21,429 nt of DNA, taken from positions 1 to 21,429 of the forward strand of contig JBKPCR010000203.1 in assembly GCA_046727435.1 (NCBI GenBank), written 5' to 3'. Source of the stretch: CAVPRW01 sp046727435 [NCBI: bacterium]. GTDB taxonomy: Bacteria > Tectomicrobia > Entotheonellia > J063. Numbering within the stretch: the stretch's first letter is position 1; each line of letters starts with the position of its first letter. This document shows, piece by piece, positions 1-7,511 of this stretch. A program made the position numbers and the translations under genes. Below the pieces are notes generated by a model. The model searched no databases and was not told where the DNA came from. It was given only the letters and a program-made list of their open reading frames with translations.

Positions 1-1958
1 CGCTGGCTGTAATTGCCCCGCCAGGCAGCGGCTGGATCGCCTGCCAGGAGTCCATGCCAGAGGCGCCCCAGCGAGAACACGCGCTCATCGTGCGGGGCGA
101 TGCGCACATAGGCATTGCCGGTATTGACGTTGCCAAGCGTAAACCCGCCGGCCGTGGTCAGCACAAACCGCACCCCAGGAATAGAGCGGATCTCAGCCTC
201 CACCAGGCGCATCACTTCATCCATGGCCGCCAAACTGGTGCCCTCTGGGGCGGTCACGGTCACCTGGAACTCTGCTTCATCCACATCGCTGGGGATATAC
301 TCCTGTTTGACCCATGAATACAGCGGCACAGACGACGCGATGACCCCTAGCGCCAGAATACTGACGACCACTCGATGGCGCAGCGCCAGTGCCAGTAACC
401 ATGTGTAGCCTCGGTCGATCCAGGCGTAAAAACCAGTGCGCGATGTCGCCCCATGTTCGTCCCCACCAGAGGCATCATCGGGACGAAGGAGACGGGCGCT
501 CATCATCGGCGTCAAGGTGAAAGAGACCAGTAAACTGACCATCACCGCCACCGCCGCGGTGATGCCGAACTGGTACAAAAAGCGACCCGAAATACTGGAC
601 ATAAAGGATACGGGGATAAAAATCACCGCCAGGCTGAGTGTCGTCGCCATGACGGCCAGACCAATCTCGGCGGTGGCTTCTCGCGCCGCATCGAACGGAT
701 GCATCTTCTTTTCCTCGACGAAGCGGAAGATATTCTCGAGGACGACGATGGCGTCATCGATGACGATGCCCACCATGAGGACTAATGCCAGCATGGTCAC
801 GCTATTGAGGGTGAAATCCAGGGCGCGCATCATGCCGAAGGTTGCCACCACCGAGGCCGGAATCGCCACACCAGCGATGAGTGTTGAACGCCAACTGCGC
901 ATGAAGGCCAGCACGACTAGACAGGCCAGGATGCTGCCCAGGATCAGATGAAGACTGATTTCGTGGAGCGCGGCATAGATGTACCTGGATTGATCAAGGA
1001 TAACTTCGGTTGTCACATCGGCAGGCAACTGCCCGGTCACCCGATCGAGGTTTGCCTTGACCGCGTTGATCACCTCAACGGTGTTGGATCCGGACTGACG
1101 GCGGACTTCGAGGATCACCGTCGGCGCTCCATTCAAGCGTGCCACCGAACGCTGTTCTTTGGTGCCGTCCTCGGCGTTGCCGATGTCCTGCACCCGAATC
1201 GGCGACCCGTTGATGGTAGTGATGACCAGTTCATTAAAGGCTTTGGGATCGATGACGCGTCCCATGGTGCGGAGCGTCTGCTCGCGGGCGCCGGCGGTGA
1301 CGTTGCCGCCCGGCACGTCGGCGTTCTGCCGCACGATGGCGTTACGGACCGCTGTGATCGGGATTTTGTAGGCCGCCATCCGTTCTGCATCGATCCAAAT
1401 GTTGATCGCCCGCTTAAGATCGCCGACGATGAGCACCTCACCGACACCCGATGAGCGTTCGAGGTGAGTCTTCACGACCTTGTCTGCGAGCTCGGTCAAT
1501 TCGCGGATAGAGCGGTTCGGGGACGAGAGCGCGATGGTCATGACCGGGGCCAGATCGTTGCTGAATTTCGAAATGAGCGGTGGGTCGGTGCCGGGCGGCA
1601 GGTCGCGCAGGGTCGTGGCTACGCGATCACGGACGTCCTGCGCCGCCGTGTCGATGTCACGTTCGAGATTGAAGGTGACGATGACCAGGGAACGGCCCTG
1701 GCCGGAAATAGAGCGCAGCTCATTGATGCCCTCGACGGTATTTACCGCCTCTTCGATGCGCTGCGACACCTGCGTTTCGATCTCCTCTGGAGAAGCCCCC
1801 GGTAACACGGTGAGGATGCGCACAGTGGGGAGATCGACGGAGGGGAAACGGTCGACGCCCAGTCGGGAATAGGCAGCGGCCCCGACGACCACCAGCGCCA
1901 GAATGATCATCGCGGCAAAGATGGGGCGTTTGATGCAAACCTCGGCGAGTTTCTGCAT
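1..1958 (-). CDS. RND multidrug-type efflux permease (HAE1/AcrB family), C-terminus cut by window edge
   Basis: This is the inner-membrane proton-driven pump of a tripartite RND efflux system. The visible 652 residues start MQKLAEVCIKRPIFAAMI, the usual AcrB-family opening in which a short cytoplasmic helix leads into TM1. The motif VGIVIDDAIVVLENI places two acidic residues at 401-402, matching the proton-relay Asp pair (D407/D408) of AcrB TM4. The first porter domain and the TM2-TM6 block are intact, and the frame is open to base 1, so roughly the last third is outside the window. The start ATG lies 7 bases after the adaptor gene's stop. A GGAG within the end of that gene serves as the ribosome site, so the two are co-transcribed. 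The substrate cannot be read from sequence. The family call is firm; HAE1 (drug/hydrophobe) rather than metal-exporting HME is a family-level judgement. Confidence 0.95.
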   Translation of the reverse strand, partial: MQKLAEVCIKRPIFAAMIILALVVVGAAAYSRLGVDRFPSVDLPTVRILTVLPGASPEEIETQVSQRIEEAVNTVEGINELRSISGQGRSLVIVTFNLERDIDTAAQDVRDRVATTLRDLPPGTDPPLISKFSNDLAPVMTIALSSPNRSIRELTELADKVVKTHLERSSGVGEVLIVGDLKRAINIWIDAERMAAYKIPITAVRNAIVRQNADVPGGNVTAGAREQTLRTMGRVIDPKAFNELVITTINGSPIRVQDIGNAEDGTKEQRSVARLNGAPTVILEVRRQSGSNTVEVINAVKANLDRVTGQLPADVTTEVILDQSRYIYAALHEISLHLILGSILACLVVLAFMRSWRSTLIAGVAIPASVVATFGMMRALDFTLNSVTMLALVLMVGIVIDDAIVVLENIFRFVEEKKMHPFDAAREATAEIGLAVMATTLSLAVIFIPVSFMSSISGRFLYQFGITAAVAVMVSLLVSFTLTPMMSARLLRPDDASGGDEHGATSRTGFYAWIDRGYTWLLALALRHRVVVSILALGVIASSVPLYSWVKQEYIPSDVDEAEFQVTVTAPEGTSLAAMDEVMRLVEAEIRSIPGVRFVLTTAGGFTLGNVNTGNAYVRIAPHDERVFSLGRLWHGLLAGDPAAAWRGNYSQ

Positions 1959-1965
1959 AGGCGTC

Positions 1966-3291
1966 TCACTCCACGATTGTGACTGCTTGGCCTGACTGCA
2001 AATTACCCGGCTCAACGACAACCATCTCACCGACCTTGACGCCGCTGGTCACCTCTGTCCAGTCCCCTGTACGCCGTCGGGTCGTGATCGGTTTTTCAAG
2101 CGCCTTGCCGTTCTGGACGACCACGACCTTCTCAATTCCGGCAAAGGTGACGATGGACTTGGTGGGGATGGTGACGGCCATGGTCTCATCGTCAATGACG
2201 ATCTCCGCCCTGGCGAATAGCCCAGGACGCAACGACCCATCATTGGCCACTTCCGCCTCAACGATGAGCATGCGCGTCTGCGGCGTGATGACCGGGCTTA
2301 GCCGTGCGATGCGCCCCAGGTACACATTGGGGTCGCCCTCGGGGGTCACCCGCACGCTCTGCCCAATTCGTACCTGTTGCGCCTCCCGTTCGGGGACCTC
2401 AACGCGCAGGCGCAATGGGTTCATACGCACCACGGTGGCGACCGGAGCGCCGGCCCCGAGATATTCGCCGATGCTTGCCCGCTTCTCCTGGATCGCCCCA
2501 TCGAATGGTGCATGGATGGCGGTGTCGGCCAGTTGCTGGCGGGCCAGCGCCAGCTCAGTGCGACGCTGCGCCACTAATGCCTGACGAATCTGCACTTCTT
2601 CGACGGCATCCTCATACCGGCTGACGGCAACCTTATAGGCCGACTCGGCGCTGTCCAACAGGGAACGCGCCACAATTCCCTGATCGAACAGCGTGGCCTG
2701 ACGGTCACGATTGGTCTTGGCTTCCTCCAAGAGGGCCCGGGCCTGACGCACTGTGCTCGTCTGCTCGGGCTCAATGCGGTCGGTGTTCCCCGTTAGGGGA
2801 ACCCCTAGACGCGCGCGTGCCTGCGCTAACGCGGCATCGGCTTGCTGGACGCGCAACTGATAATCCTGTGGGTCGATCTGGGCGATCAACTGCCCTTGTT
2901 GCACCACACTCCCTAAATCCACGCCGATACTGCGCAGGCGTCCGGGTACTTTGACGCTGACGGTCGCCTGATCGAAGGCGGCTAGAGAGCCAAGAGCGAC
3001 TGTCGAACGTTCCATGGGCTTCTCAGCCACCGGCGTTACCCGTACTTGCCTGGCGGGCGAAGCTTCCTGTCCAGCCCGATTGGGCTGGGTGGCAGCCGTG
3101 GAGTCGCCTCTACACCCTGCGCATGCCAGAACGACCGTCATGGCCAGGATGGCAACTGGGATTCGACGACAAGCCCCTTGTAGCCATGGCGAGAGCCGTG
3201 GCCTGCCACCGGCGAATCGCACCGTCGCTAGCGGGTAGCTCGCTACGACCGGTCTACTACAGCTGAACCTCCACATACCTATCCTGGGCAT
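1966..3291 (-). CDS. RND efflux periplasmic adaptor (membrane fusion protein), probable lipoprotein
   Basis: This adaptor links the RND permease encoded just downstream to an outer-membrane channel. No TolC-like gene is in the window. The order is typical: a barrel-sandwich/lipoyl half-motif (VPGRLRSIGVDLGSVV and the following GQLIAQIDPQDY), a long heptad-rich hairpin with many Q, A, R and E residues, the second half-motif (TAIHAPFDGAIQEK), then a beta-barrel and the membrane-proximal domain ending TIVE. A hydrophobic stretch ending VVLACAGC gives a plausible lipobox. The reading frame opens at a GTG at 3312. I prefer the ATG at 3291, which has AGGGAG about 9 bases upstream. Either start leaves an unusually long, arginine-rich segment of some 50 residues before the lipobox, so a further downstream start (for example GTG 3222, without a clear ribosome site) is possible. 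Confidence 0.9.
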   Translation of the reverse strand: MPRIGMWRFSCSRPVVASYPLATVRFAGGRPRLSPWLQGACRRIPVAILAMTVVLACAGCRGDSTAATQPNRAGQEASPARQVRVTPVAEKPMERSTVALGSLAAFDQATVSVKVPGRLRSIGVDLGSVVQQGQLIAQIDPQDYQLRVQQADAALAQARARLGVPLTGNTDRIEPEQTSTVRQARALLEEAKTNRDRQATLFDQGIVARSLLDSAESAYKVAVSRYEDAVEEVQIRQALVAQRRTELALARQQLADTAIHAPFDGAIQEKRASIGEYLGAGAPVATVVRMNPLRLRVEVPEREAQQVRIGQSVRVTPEGDPNVYLGRIARLSPVITPQTRMLIVEAEVANDGSLRPGLFARAEIVIDDETMAVTIPTKSIVTFAGIEKVVVVQNGKALEKPITTRRRTGDWTEVTSGVKVGEMVVVEPGNLQSGQAVTIVE

Positions 3292-3367
3292 GTGTTGAGA
3301 CTCCCTCATCACTGGCGATCAACTGTGTGTCGGACGGGGTACGCTCGGGAAGAGATACCGTCAGGCA

Positions 3368-3376
3368 ATTATCGCA
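3368..3376 (-). promoter_or_regulatory. Possible extended -10 promoter for the RND efflux operon
   Basis: On the minus strand this reads TGC then GATAAT, an extended -10 (TGn plus a 5-of-6 match to TATAAT), about 75 bases upstream of the preferred adaptor start. No matching -35 hexamer was found, which is tolerable for extended -10 promoters. Confidence 0.3.
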
Positions 3377-3463
3377 TAAAGTGACCTAAGATGGTACTTT
3401 GCCACGCACAATCATGATGTTGTGGGCGTCAGGGGGCTTCCCGCGAGGCATGGCGAGCGTTGC

Positions 3464-3482
3464 GCCTGCTAGTGGCGCAGGC
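3464..3482. repeat. Small inverted repeat between the response regulator and the efflux operon
   Basis: GCCTGC (3464-3469) pairs with GCAGGC (3477-3482) across a 7-base loop. An overlapping alternative pairs TGCGCC (3461-3466) with GGCGCA (3474-3479). It lies about 70 bases after the stop of the minus-strand regulator gene, so it could be part of a transcription end, but there is no T-run on either side. The rest of the gap at 3292-3546 shows no gene. Confidence 0.3.
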
Positions 3483-3546
3483 ATGGTACAACGACAGGGA
3501 ACGAGTAGTGGTGCTCCGGTAGGACTGACGAGACTTGGAAGATCTC

Positions 3547-4896
3547 TTAGGCCTCGTAACGGGCCAATTTGCGATACAGGGTCGAGAGGTTGATGCCCAG
3601 GATCTGGGAGGCTTTGACCTTATCACCATTCACTTTCTGAAGAACTTTCTTGATGTGTTGCTCCTCCAAAGCGTCGAGCGTCATCTCATACTCGTCCAAA
3701 TCACGGATGGCAATCTTCACCTGAGTCAGCTTGTCAGGCAAATCAGTCCTTTCGATGAGATCTTCTTCACAGAGGGCGACCGCGCGTTCGATCATGTTTT
3801 CCAGCTCGCGGACGTTGCCGGGCCAGTCATAATTGACCAACGCCTGCATGGTCTCGCGCAAGATCTTGACGGAAGGTTTCCCGAGACGCTGCGCGTACTT
3901 TTGGAGAAAATGATTCACCAGCAAGGGGACATCTTCCTTCCGATCCCGCAGCGGCGGCAAGGGAATGGTGATGACGTTGATCCGATAAAACAGGTCCTCG
4001 CGGAAGGTGCCTTTCTTCACCTCGTCCTCGAGAAGTCTGTTGGTCGCGGCAATGAGCCGGACATCGAATCGCAGCGGCTCACGTCCGCCCACGGGAATGA
4101 CTTCACGCTCCTGAATGGCCCGCAAGAGTTTGACCTGCAAACTATGCGAGACCTCGCTGATCTCGTCGAGAAACAAAGTGCCTTTGTCGGCTTTCCTAAA
4201 GAATCCCTCCTGGTTAGCGATGGCGCCAGTAAACGCTCCTTTGATATGCCCAAAGAGCTCGCTTTCCAGGAGGCTTTCCGTCAGCGCCCCGCAGTTCACG
4301 GCGACAAAGGGTCTATCGGACCGTTCGGAATTATAATGGATAGCCCGGGCGACCAGTTCCTTGCCTGTGCCCGTCTCCCCGACGATGAGCACATTGCTGG
4401 AAATCCCCGAGACCTTTTCGATGAGACGATAGACCTTTTCCATCGCCTCACTGTTGCCCACGATGTTTTCAAACCGGTAGCGTTCACGCAGCTCACGTTT
4501 GAGGTGACGGTTTTCGCGCGACAAATGCCGTTGGTTGAGTGCCCGCCGCAGCATGACGCGGATTTCGTCGTTGATGAAGGGTTTGGTCAGGTAGTCATAG
4601 GCCCCCTTGCGCATGGCCTCAACGGCAGTCTCCACGGAGGCATAGGCGGTCATGACGATGACCACGATCTCTTGGTCAAAGGTACGAACTTCGGTCAGCA
4701 ATTGCAACCCATTCATGCCCGTCAGCCGGAGATCGGTCAACACCAAATCGATTGTCTGCTCCTGTAGCAGTTTCAATGCCTCCTCGCCGCTCGATGCCTG
4801 AAAAATGTGGTAATGCTCACCAGCCAGGATCTTCGTCATGAGCTCGCGCATCAAGTCATCGTCTTCAACGATTAGTATGCGTTCGCCGCCTACCAT
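3547..4896 (-). CDS. Sigma-54-dependent response regulator, NtrC family (REC-AAA+-Fis HTH)
   Basis: This is a two-component transcription activator that remodels sigma-54 RNA polymerase. The receiver domain (about 1-120) has the acidic pocket at E11-D14, phospho-acceptor D55 in LVLTDLRLTG, T83 and K105. The AAA+ domain carries Walker A GETGTGKE (173-180), ESELFGH (211-217), the sigma-54-contacting GAFTGA loop (220-225), Walker B TLFLDE (240-245) and WPGNVREL. The C-terminus is a Fis-type helix-turn-helix (KASQILGINLSTLYRKL). All catalytic and sigma-54 contacts are intact, and 449 aa is normal length. ATG 4896 has GGGGAG about 9 bases upstream. No histidine kinase gene adjoins it, so its partner is elsewhere. 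It precedes the efflux operon on the same strand with a gap of about 250 bases. Whether it controls that operon is unknown, and I saw no sigma-54 promoter there. Confidence 0.95.
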   Translation of the reverse strand: MVGGERILIVEDDDLMRELMTKILAGEHYHIFQASSGEEALKLLQEQTIDLVLTDLRLTGMNGLQLLTEVRTFDQEIVVIVMTAYASVETAVEAMRKGAYDYLTKPFINDEIRVMLRRALNQRHLSRENRHLKRELRERYRFENIVGNSEAMEKVYRLIEKVSGISSNVLIVGETGTGKELVARAIHYNSERSDRPFVAVNCGALTESLLESELFGHIKGAFTGAIANQEGFFRKADKGTLFLDEISEVSHSLQVKLLRAIQEREVIPVGGREPLRFDVRLIAATNRLLEDEVKKGTFREDLFYRINVITIPLPPLRDRKEDVPLLVNHFLQKYAQRLGKPSVKILRETMQALVNYDWPGNVRELENMIERAVALCEEDLIERTDLPDKLTQVKIAIRDLDEYEMTLDALEEQHIKKVLQKVNGDKVKASQILGINLSTLYRKLARYEA

Positions 4897-5265
4897 AGAC
4901 CGGTCTCCCCGCTATCACCCGGCTCGTCACCACACGATTGTTGTATGTTGTATATTCATAAGCTTCAAGCCGTCAGGCTGCCTCGGTCTGACACCGCTTG
5001 CCGACGTGTTTGCAACATGGACCTGCCCCTTGGCGGCGGTGGGCATGAGGCGCTCAGGAACAGTCATCTGCGGATGTTACTACATCAAAATATATCAATT
5101 AATGTCAAACTGCAATTATCTTTTCCTATGTGCCTTGTCATGACTGGTGAGCTGCGATGAGATGGGCCTTCGTACGCGAGCCAGAGCTCAGGCAGACATC
5201 GCAGATTTTGGCAGATCGGCTCATCGCTGCACCAGCAAGAATGCGTCCAACAACGGAGAAGGACG
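4897..5265. other. Divergent intergenic region, no gene seen
   Basis: This 369-base gap separates the minus-strand response regulator from the plus-strand eIF2B-like gene. It holds a nested inverted repeat, CAAGC (4966-4970) with GTCAG (4972-4976) facing CTGAC (4988-4992) with GCTTG (4996-5000). An AT-rich stretch at about 5085-5130 stands out from the GC-rich surroundings and is a likely place for promoter elements. I see no convincing coding sequence, tRNA or terminator. Confidence 0.5.
4949..4976 (-). promoter_or_regulatory. Weak candidate promoter for the response regulator
   Basis: On the minus strand, CTGACG (4971-4976) and TATACA (4949-4954) are separated by 16 bases and lie about 55 bases before the regulator start. 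Each hexamer matches the sigma-70 consensus at only about 4 of 6 positions. Confidence 0.2.
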
Positions 5266-6192
5266 ATGCAATGGGAAAGGGTCATCAACACGATTGGCGC
5301 CGATAACACCTCCGGCGCGGCAGAGCTGGCCAGGAAGGCAGCTATCGCGGTCCTGGAGTGGGCGGACCAAACGGCATCGATGCCGCCCCACGCCTGGAAG
5401 ACGGAATTGTTAGCCTTTGCTCCGGGACTGTACATGGTGCAGCCAGCCATGGCCCCGCTGTTCAATCTTGTCAATGCTATCTTGCTGGCAGTGGAATCGA
5501 CTGCTGTTCAGGAAGAGCCGCAACCGTGCGTGCGACGCGCGGTGCAGGCCTTTCTCGAGCAACTAACCCATATGAACGAACGCATGACGATGGCGACATT
5601 AGGGCTGCTCCCACCTAGCGCGCGTATCCTGACGTTTTCCTATAGTTCTAGCGTCCTGGCAGTATTGCTTGAGGCTCATGTGTGCCAGCGCCTGTCAGCG
5701 GTATTCTGTACTGAGAGTCGTCCCATGCTGGAGGGCCAGCGCCTCACGCGAGAGTTAGCGAGGGTTGGTATTGCGGTGGAACTTGGCGTCGATGCGGCCA
5801 TAGCGACGTTCACAGGGCGAGCGAACATGGCCCTGGTGGGAGCGGACAGCATTACGGCGCACGGAGTCATCAACAAACTGGGGACGACCAGTCTGGCGCT
5901 AGCGTGTCGTCACGCGGGCACTCCCTGCTACGTGGTTGCCGATCGTCACAAATGGTTTCCGGCTGGAGCGGCCGTGCCTACATTCAGTCAACTCAAGCCG
6001 GAGGTAGAAGTCTGGTCCAATCCTCCTACCGGGGTGACGGTCTGGAATGCCTATTTTGAGTGCACGCCAATGACGCTGTTCAGCGGCATCATCGGGGAAG
6101 ACGGCTTGCGACGGCCGGAGGATCTGCTGCGGGAATTGCTTGCGATGCCGATTGCACAGGTCCTACGCTGCAGTGCATCAGGCGCGGATTAG
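5266..6192 (+). CDS. eIF2B alpha/beta/delta-like protein (ribose-1,5-bisphosphate isomerase / MtnA superfamily)
   Basis: The protein (308 aa) has the superfamily's C-terminal Rossmann-like half: ESRPMLEGQRL (150-160), VGADSI (191-196), the NKLGT block (203-207), and a closing FECTPMTLFSGIIGEDG. The first 110 residues look helical, as in eIF2B-type proteins. Known members are archaeal ribose-1,5-bisphosphate isomerase, methylthioribose-1-phosphate isomerase (MtnA) and eIF2B regulatory subunits. The catalytic Asp is kept (D194). The segment where the isomerases carry their essential Cys reads LTFSYSSSVL (122-131), with Ser/Tyr as in eIF2B subunits. It may therefore be a sugar-phosphate or nucleotide binding protein and not an isomerase; no function can be assigned. 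ATG 5266 has GGAGAAGG just upstream. Its stop overlaps the stop of the convergent glycosylase gene. Confidence 0.8.
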   Translation: MQWERVINTIGADNTSGAAELARKAAIAVLEWADQTASMPPHAWKTELLAFAPGLYMVQPAMAPLFNLVNAILLAVESTAVQEEPQPCVRRAVQAFLEQLTHMNERMTMATLGLLPPSARILTFSYSSSVLAVLLEAHVCQRLSAVFCTESRPMLEGQRLTRELARVGIAVELGVDAAIATFTGRANMALVGADSITAHGVINKLGTTSLALACRHAGTPCYVVADRHKWFPAGAAVPTFSQLKPEVEVWSNPPTGVTVWNAYFECTPMTLFSGIIGEDGLRRPEDLLRELLAMPIAQVLRCSASGAD

Positions 6193-7145
6193 CTCGGTTT
6201 CCGGGGACGCCGTGCGGGCATGGGCGAGGCAGCAGTCGGTGGAAGATTGGGCCATCGTAAGCCCGCTAACAGGTAGTGTACCGCCAGGCTCTGAAACGCT
6301 CCCCAGCGTGCGGCAAACCTTCGTACTTCCTCGATAGTAGGAGCTTGCCCGTTGAAATAAAATTTCCCCACAGCTTTGCGCACCCCGAGATCGCCGGCCG
6401 CGATCACATCGACACGCCCTAGCCCCCGTGCCAGCAGCCAGTCCGCGGTCCAGCGGCCTAATCCTTTCAGCTGTGTGATGCGCTCGATGATTTCATCATT
6501 AGACAGCTGGGGAAACTCCTCAAATTTCAGCTCCCCAGTGACCACAAGGCGCGCGAGGTTGACGATATACTCAGCCTTGCGCCAACTAAATTGCATATCG
6601 CGCAATTCCTGCAACGAGGCCTCGGCCAAACTCTGAGGCGTGGGAAAACCATAGAACATTCTACCCTCAACGGTCACTGGTGGACCGAATCGCCTGATCA
6701 GGCGGCTGCGGGTGGTCGTGGCGAAGGTGAGATTGACTTGCTGGGCACTGATTGAAGTCACCAGGGCCTCGAACAATGTCGGCGCTCGCGGCGGGCGCAT
6801 GCCATAGTAGCGGGCGATGAGCTGTGTCAGGGTGGGATCGGCACCCGCCCAGCGATAAAACGGTTCGAGATCGATATCCAAGCCGAGAGCGCGCTGGACC
6901 TCGGCCTCCACCGCACCTCGATGTCGGGCCGGCGCCCGTCCCCCGAGAATCTGCACCTGAATCAGGGCTTCTGCCGCCGACCCTCCACCGCGCACGGCAT
7001 ATACCCATAGTCTGCCATCGATCTCGATGACGCGCTGATAGACGCCATCGACATAGGGGTGCGCTGCATCGTCGCCGAAAAGTCGATAGCGTTGCAGCGT
7101 CAGGTCAAGATCGAATGGTCCCTTAGGACGGATCGAAAACTCCAT
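6189..7145 (-). CDS. DNA-3-methyladenine glycosylase II, AlkA-like (HhH-GPD superfamily)
   Basis: This base-excision repair glycosylase would remove alkylated purines. The 318-aa protein has an N-terminal AlkA-like beta domain (about 1-90) and then the helical HhH-GPD core. The helix-hairpin-helix is LKGLGRWTADWLLAR (226-240). The catalytic aspartate is D252 in AAGDLGVRK. The conserved substrate-pocket helix reads SISAQQVNL (131-139). The frame stays open far upstream to 7721, but I place the start at ATG 7145: GGAGGT sits 5-6 bases before it, homology-like sequence begins there, and the upstream extension would run across the divergent HAD gene. The C-terminal tail is Pro/Arg-rich. It is convergent with, and overlaps by three bases, the eIF2B-like gene. 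The specific substrate is inferred from family. Confidence 0.9.
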   Translation of the reverse strand: MEFSIRPKGPFDLDLTLQRYRLFGDDAAHPYVDGVYQRVIEIDGRLWVYAVRGGGSAAEALIQVQILGGRAPARHRGAVEAEVQRALGLDIDLEPFYRWAGADPTLTQLIARYYGMRPPRAPTLFEALVTSISAQQVNLTFATTTRSRLIRRFGPPVTVEGRMFYGFPTPQSLAEASLQELRDMQFSWRKAEYIVNLARLVVTGELKFEEFPQLSNDEIIERITQLKGLGRWTADWLLARGLGRVDVIAAGDLGVRKAVGKFYFNGQAPTIEEVRRFAARWGAFQSLAVHYLLAGLRWPNLPPTAASPMPARRPRKPS

Positions 7146-7215
7146 CGCATACCTCCGGCAGAGTGCGTGCTGTTCTCCCCAAACTTCTGCGACAGTAGTA
7201 ACCAGCTCCCATCCT

Positions 7216-7237
7216 GAGCGCACCCCCATGTGCGCTC
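7216..7237. repeat. Perfect inverted repeat, 8-bp arms, in the AlkA-HAD divergent gap
   Basis: GAGCGCAC (7216-7223) and GTGCGCTC (7230-7237) are exact reverse complements around a 6-base centre. The repeat sits 71 bases upstream of the AlkA-like start. No T-run follows on either strand, so a terminator is unlikely. A protein-binding operator or an mRNA leader hairpin are both possible. Confidence 0.6.
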
Positions 7238-7467
7238 TCAAGGCGAGATTATGACACGGTACGCGAGCTGGATTGTACAGAATCTGCTCCATCTGATCAC
7301 GAATTTTTCCCGCTCCGTCTGAGAGAGAACCCCGTCTGGGCGCATCACCTGGCGCCTGTACTCTGTTTTCCCCTACTTGCTCCGCCGAATGTATTGTGGT
7401 ACCGTCAGGCCGTGCTCTCCGGAGTTTGGGGATGTTCTCAGGTGGAGCCGCTTCGACGGAGAGGTTG

Positions 7468-7485
7468 AACGCCGTTAACGCCGTT
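7468..7485. repeat. Tandem 9-base repeat upstream of the HAD gene
   Basis: AACGCCGTT occurs twice in immediate succession (7468-7476 and 7477-7485), 26 bases before the HAD start codon. It could be a direct-repeat operator or chance. It overlaps a weak TTGAAC (7465-7470) that might act as a -35. Confidence 0.45.
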
Positions 7486-7511
7486 GACGATTTCTCAGGG
7501 GAAGTAAGTCC

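Larger units (their letters stand above)
7146..7511. other. Divergent intergenic region between the AlkA-like and HAD genes
   Basis: This 366-base gap holds the 8-bp-arm inverted repeat at 7216-7237 and a 9-base tandem repeat at 7468-7485 close to the HAD start. On the minus strand a lone -10-like CATAAT lies at 7249-7254, with no good -35. The minus-strand frame of the glycosylase stays open across it, but without a ribosome site or recognisable domain I do not call coding sequence here. Confidence 0.45.

Noticed and set aside
1-1872. Several plus-strand open frames across the left 1.9 kb
   Set aside because: All lie antisense to the RND permease, which reads without interruption and carries the expected motifs.
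3535-4767. Long plus-strand open frame (410 aa) antisense to the response regulator
   Set aside because: It is the complement of a gene with a complete set of NtrC-family motifs and has no recognisable domain.
5030-5050. Possible sigma-54 promoter (TTGGCGGCGGTGGGCA)
   Set aside because: Spacing between the GG and GC elements is 9 and not 10, and flanking consensus bases are absent.
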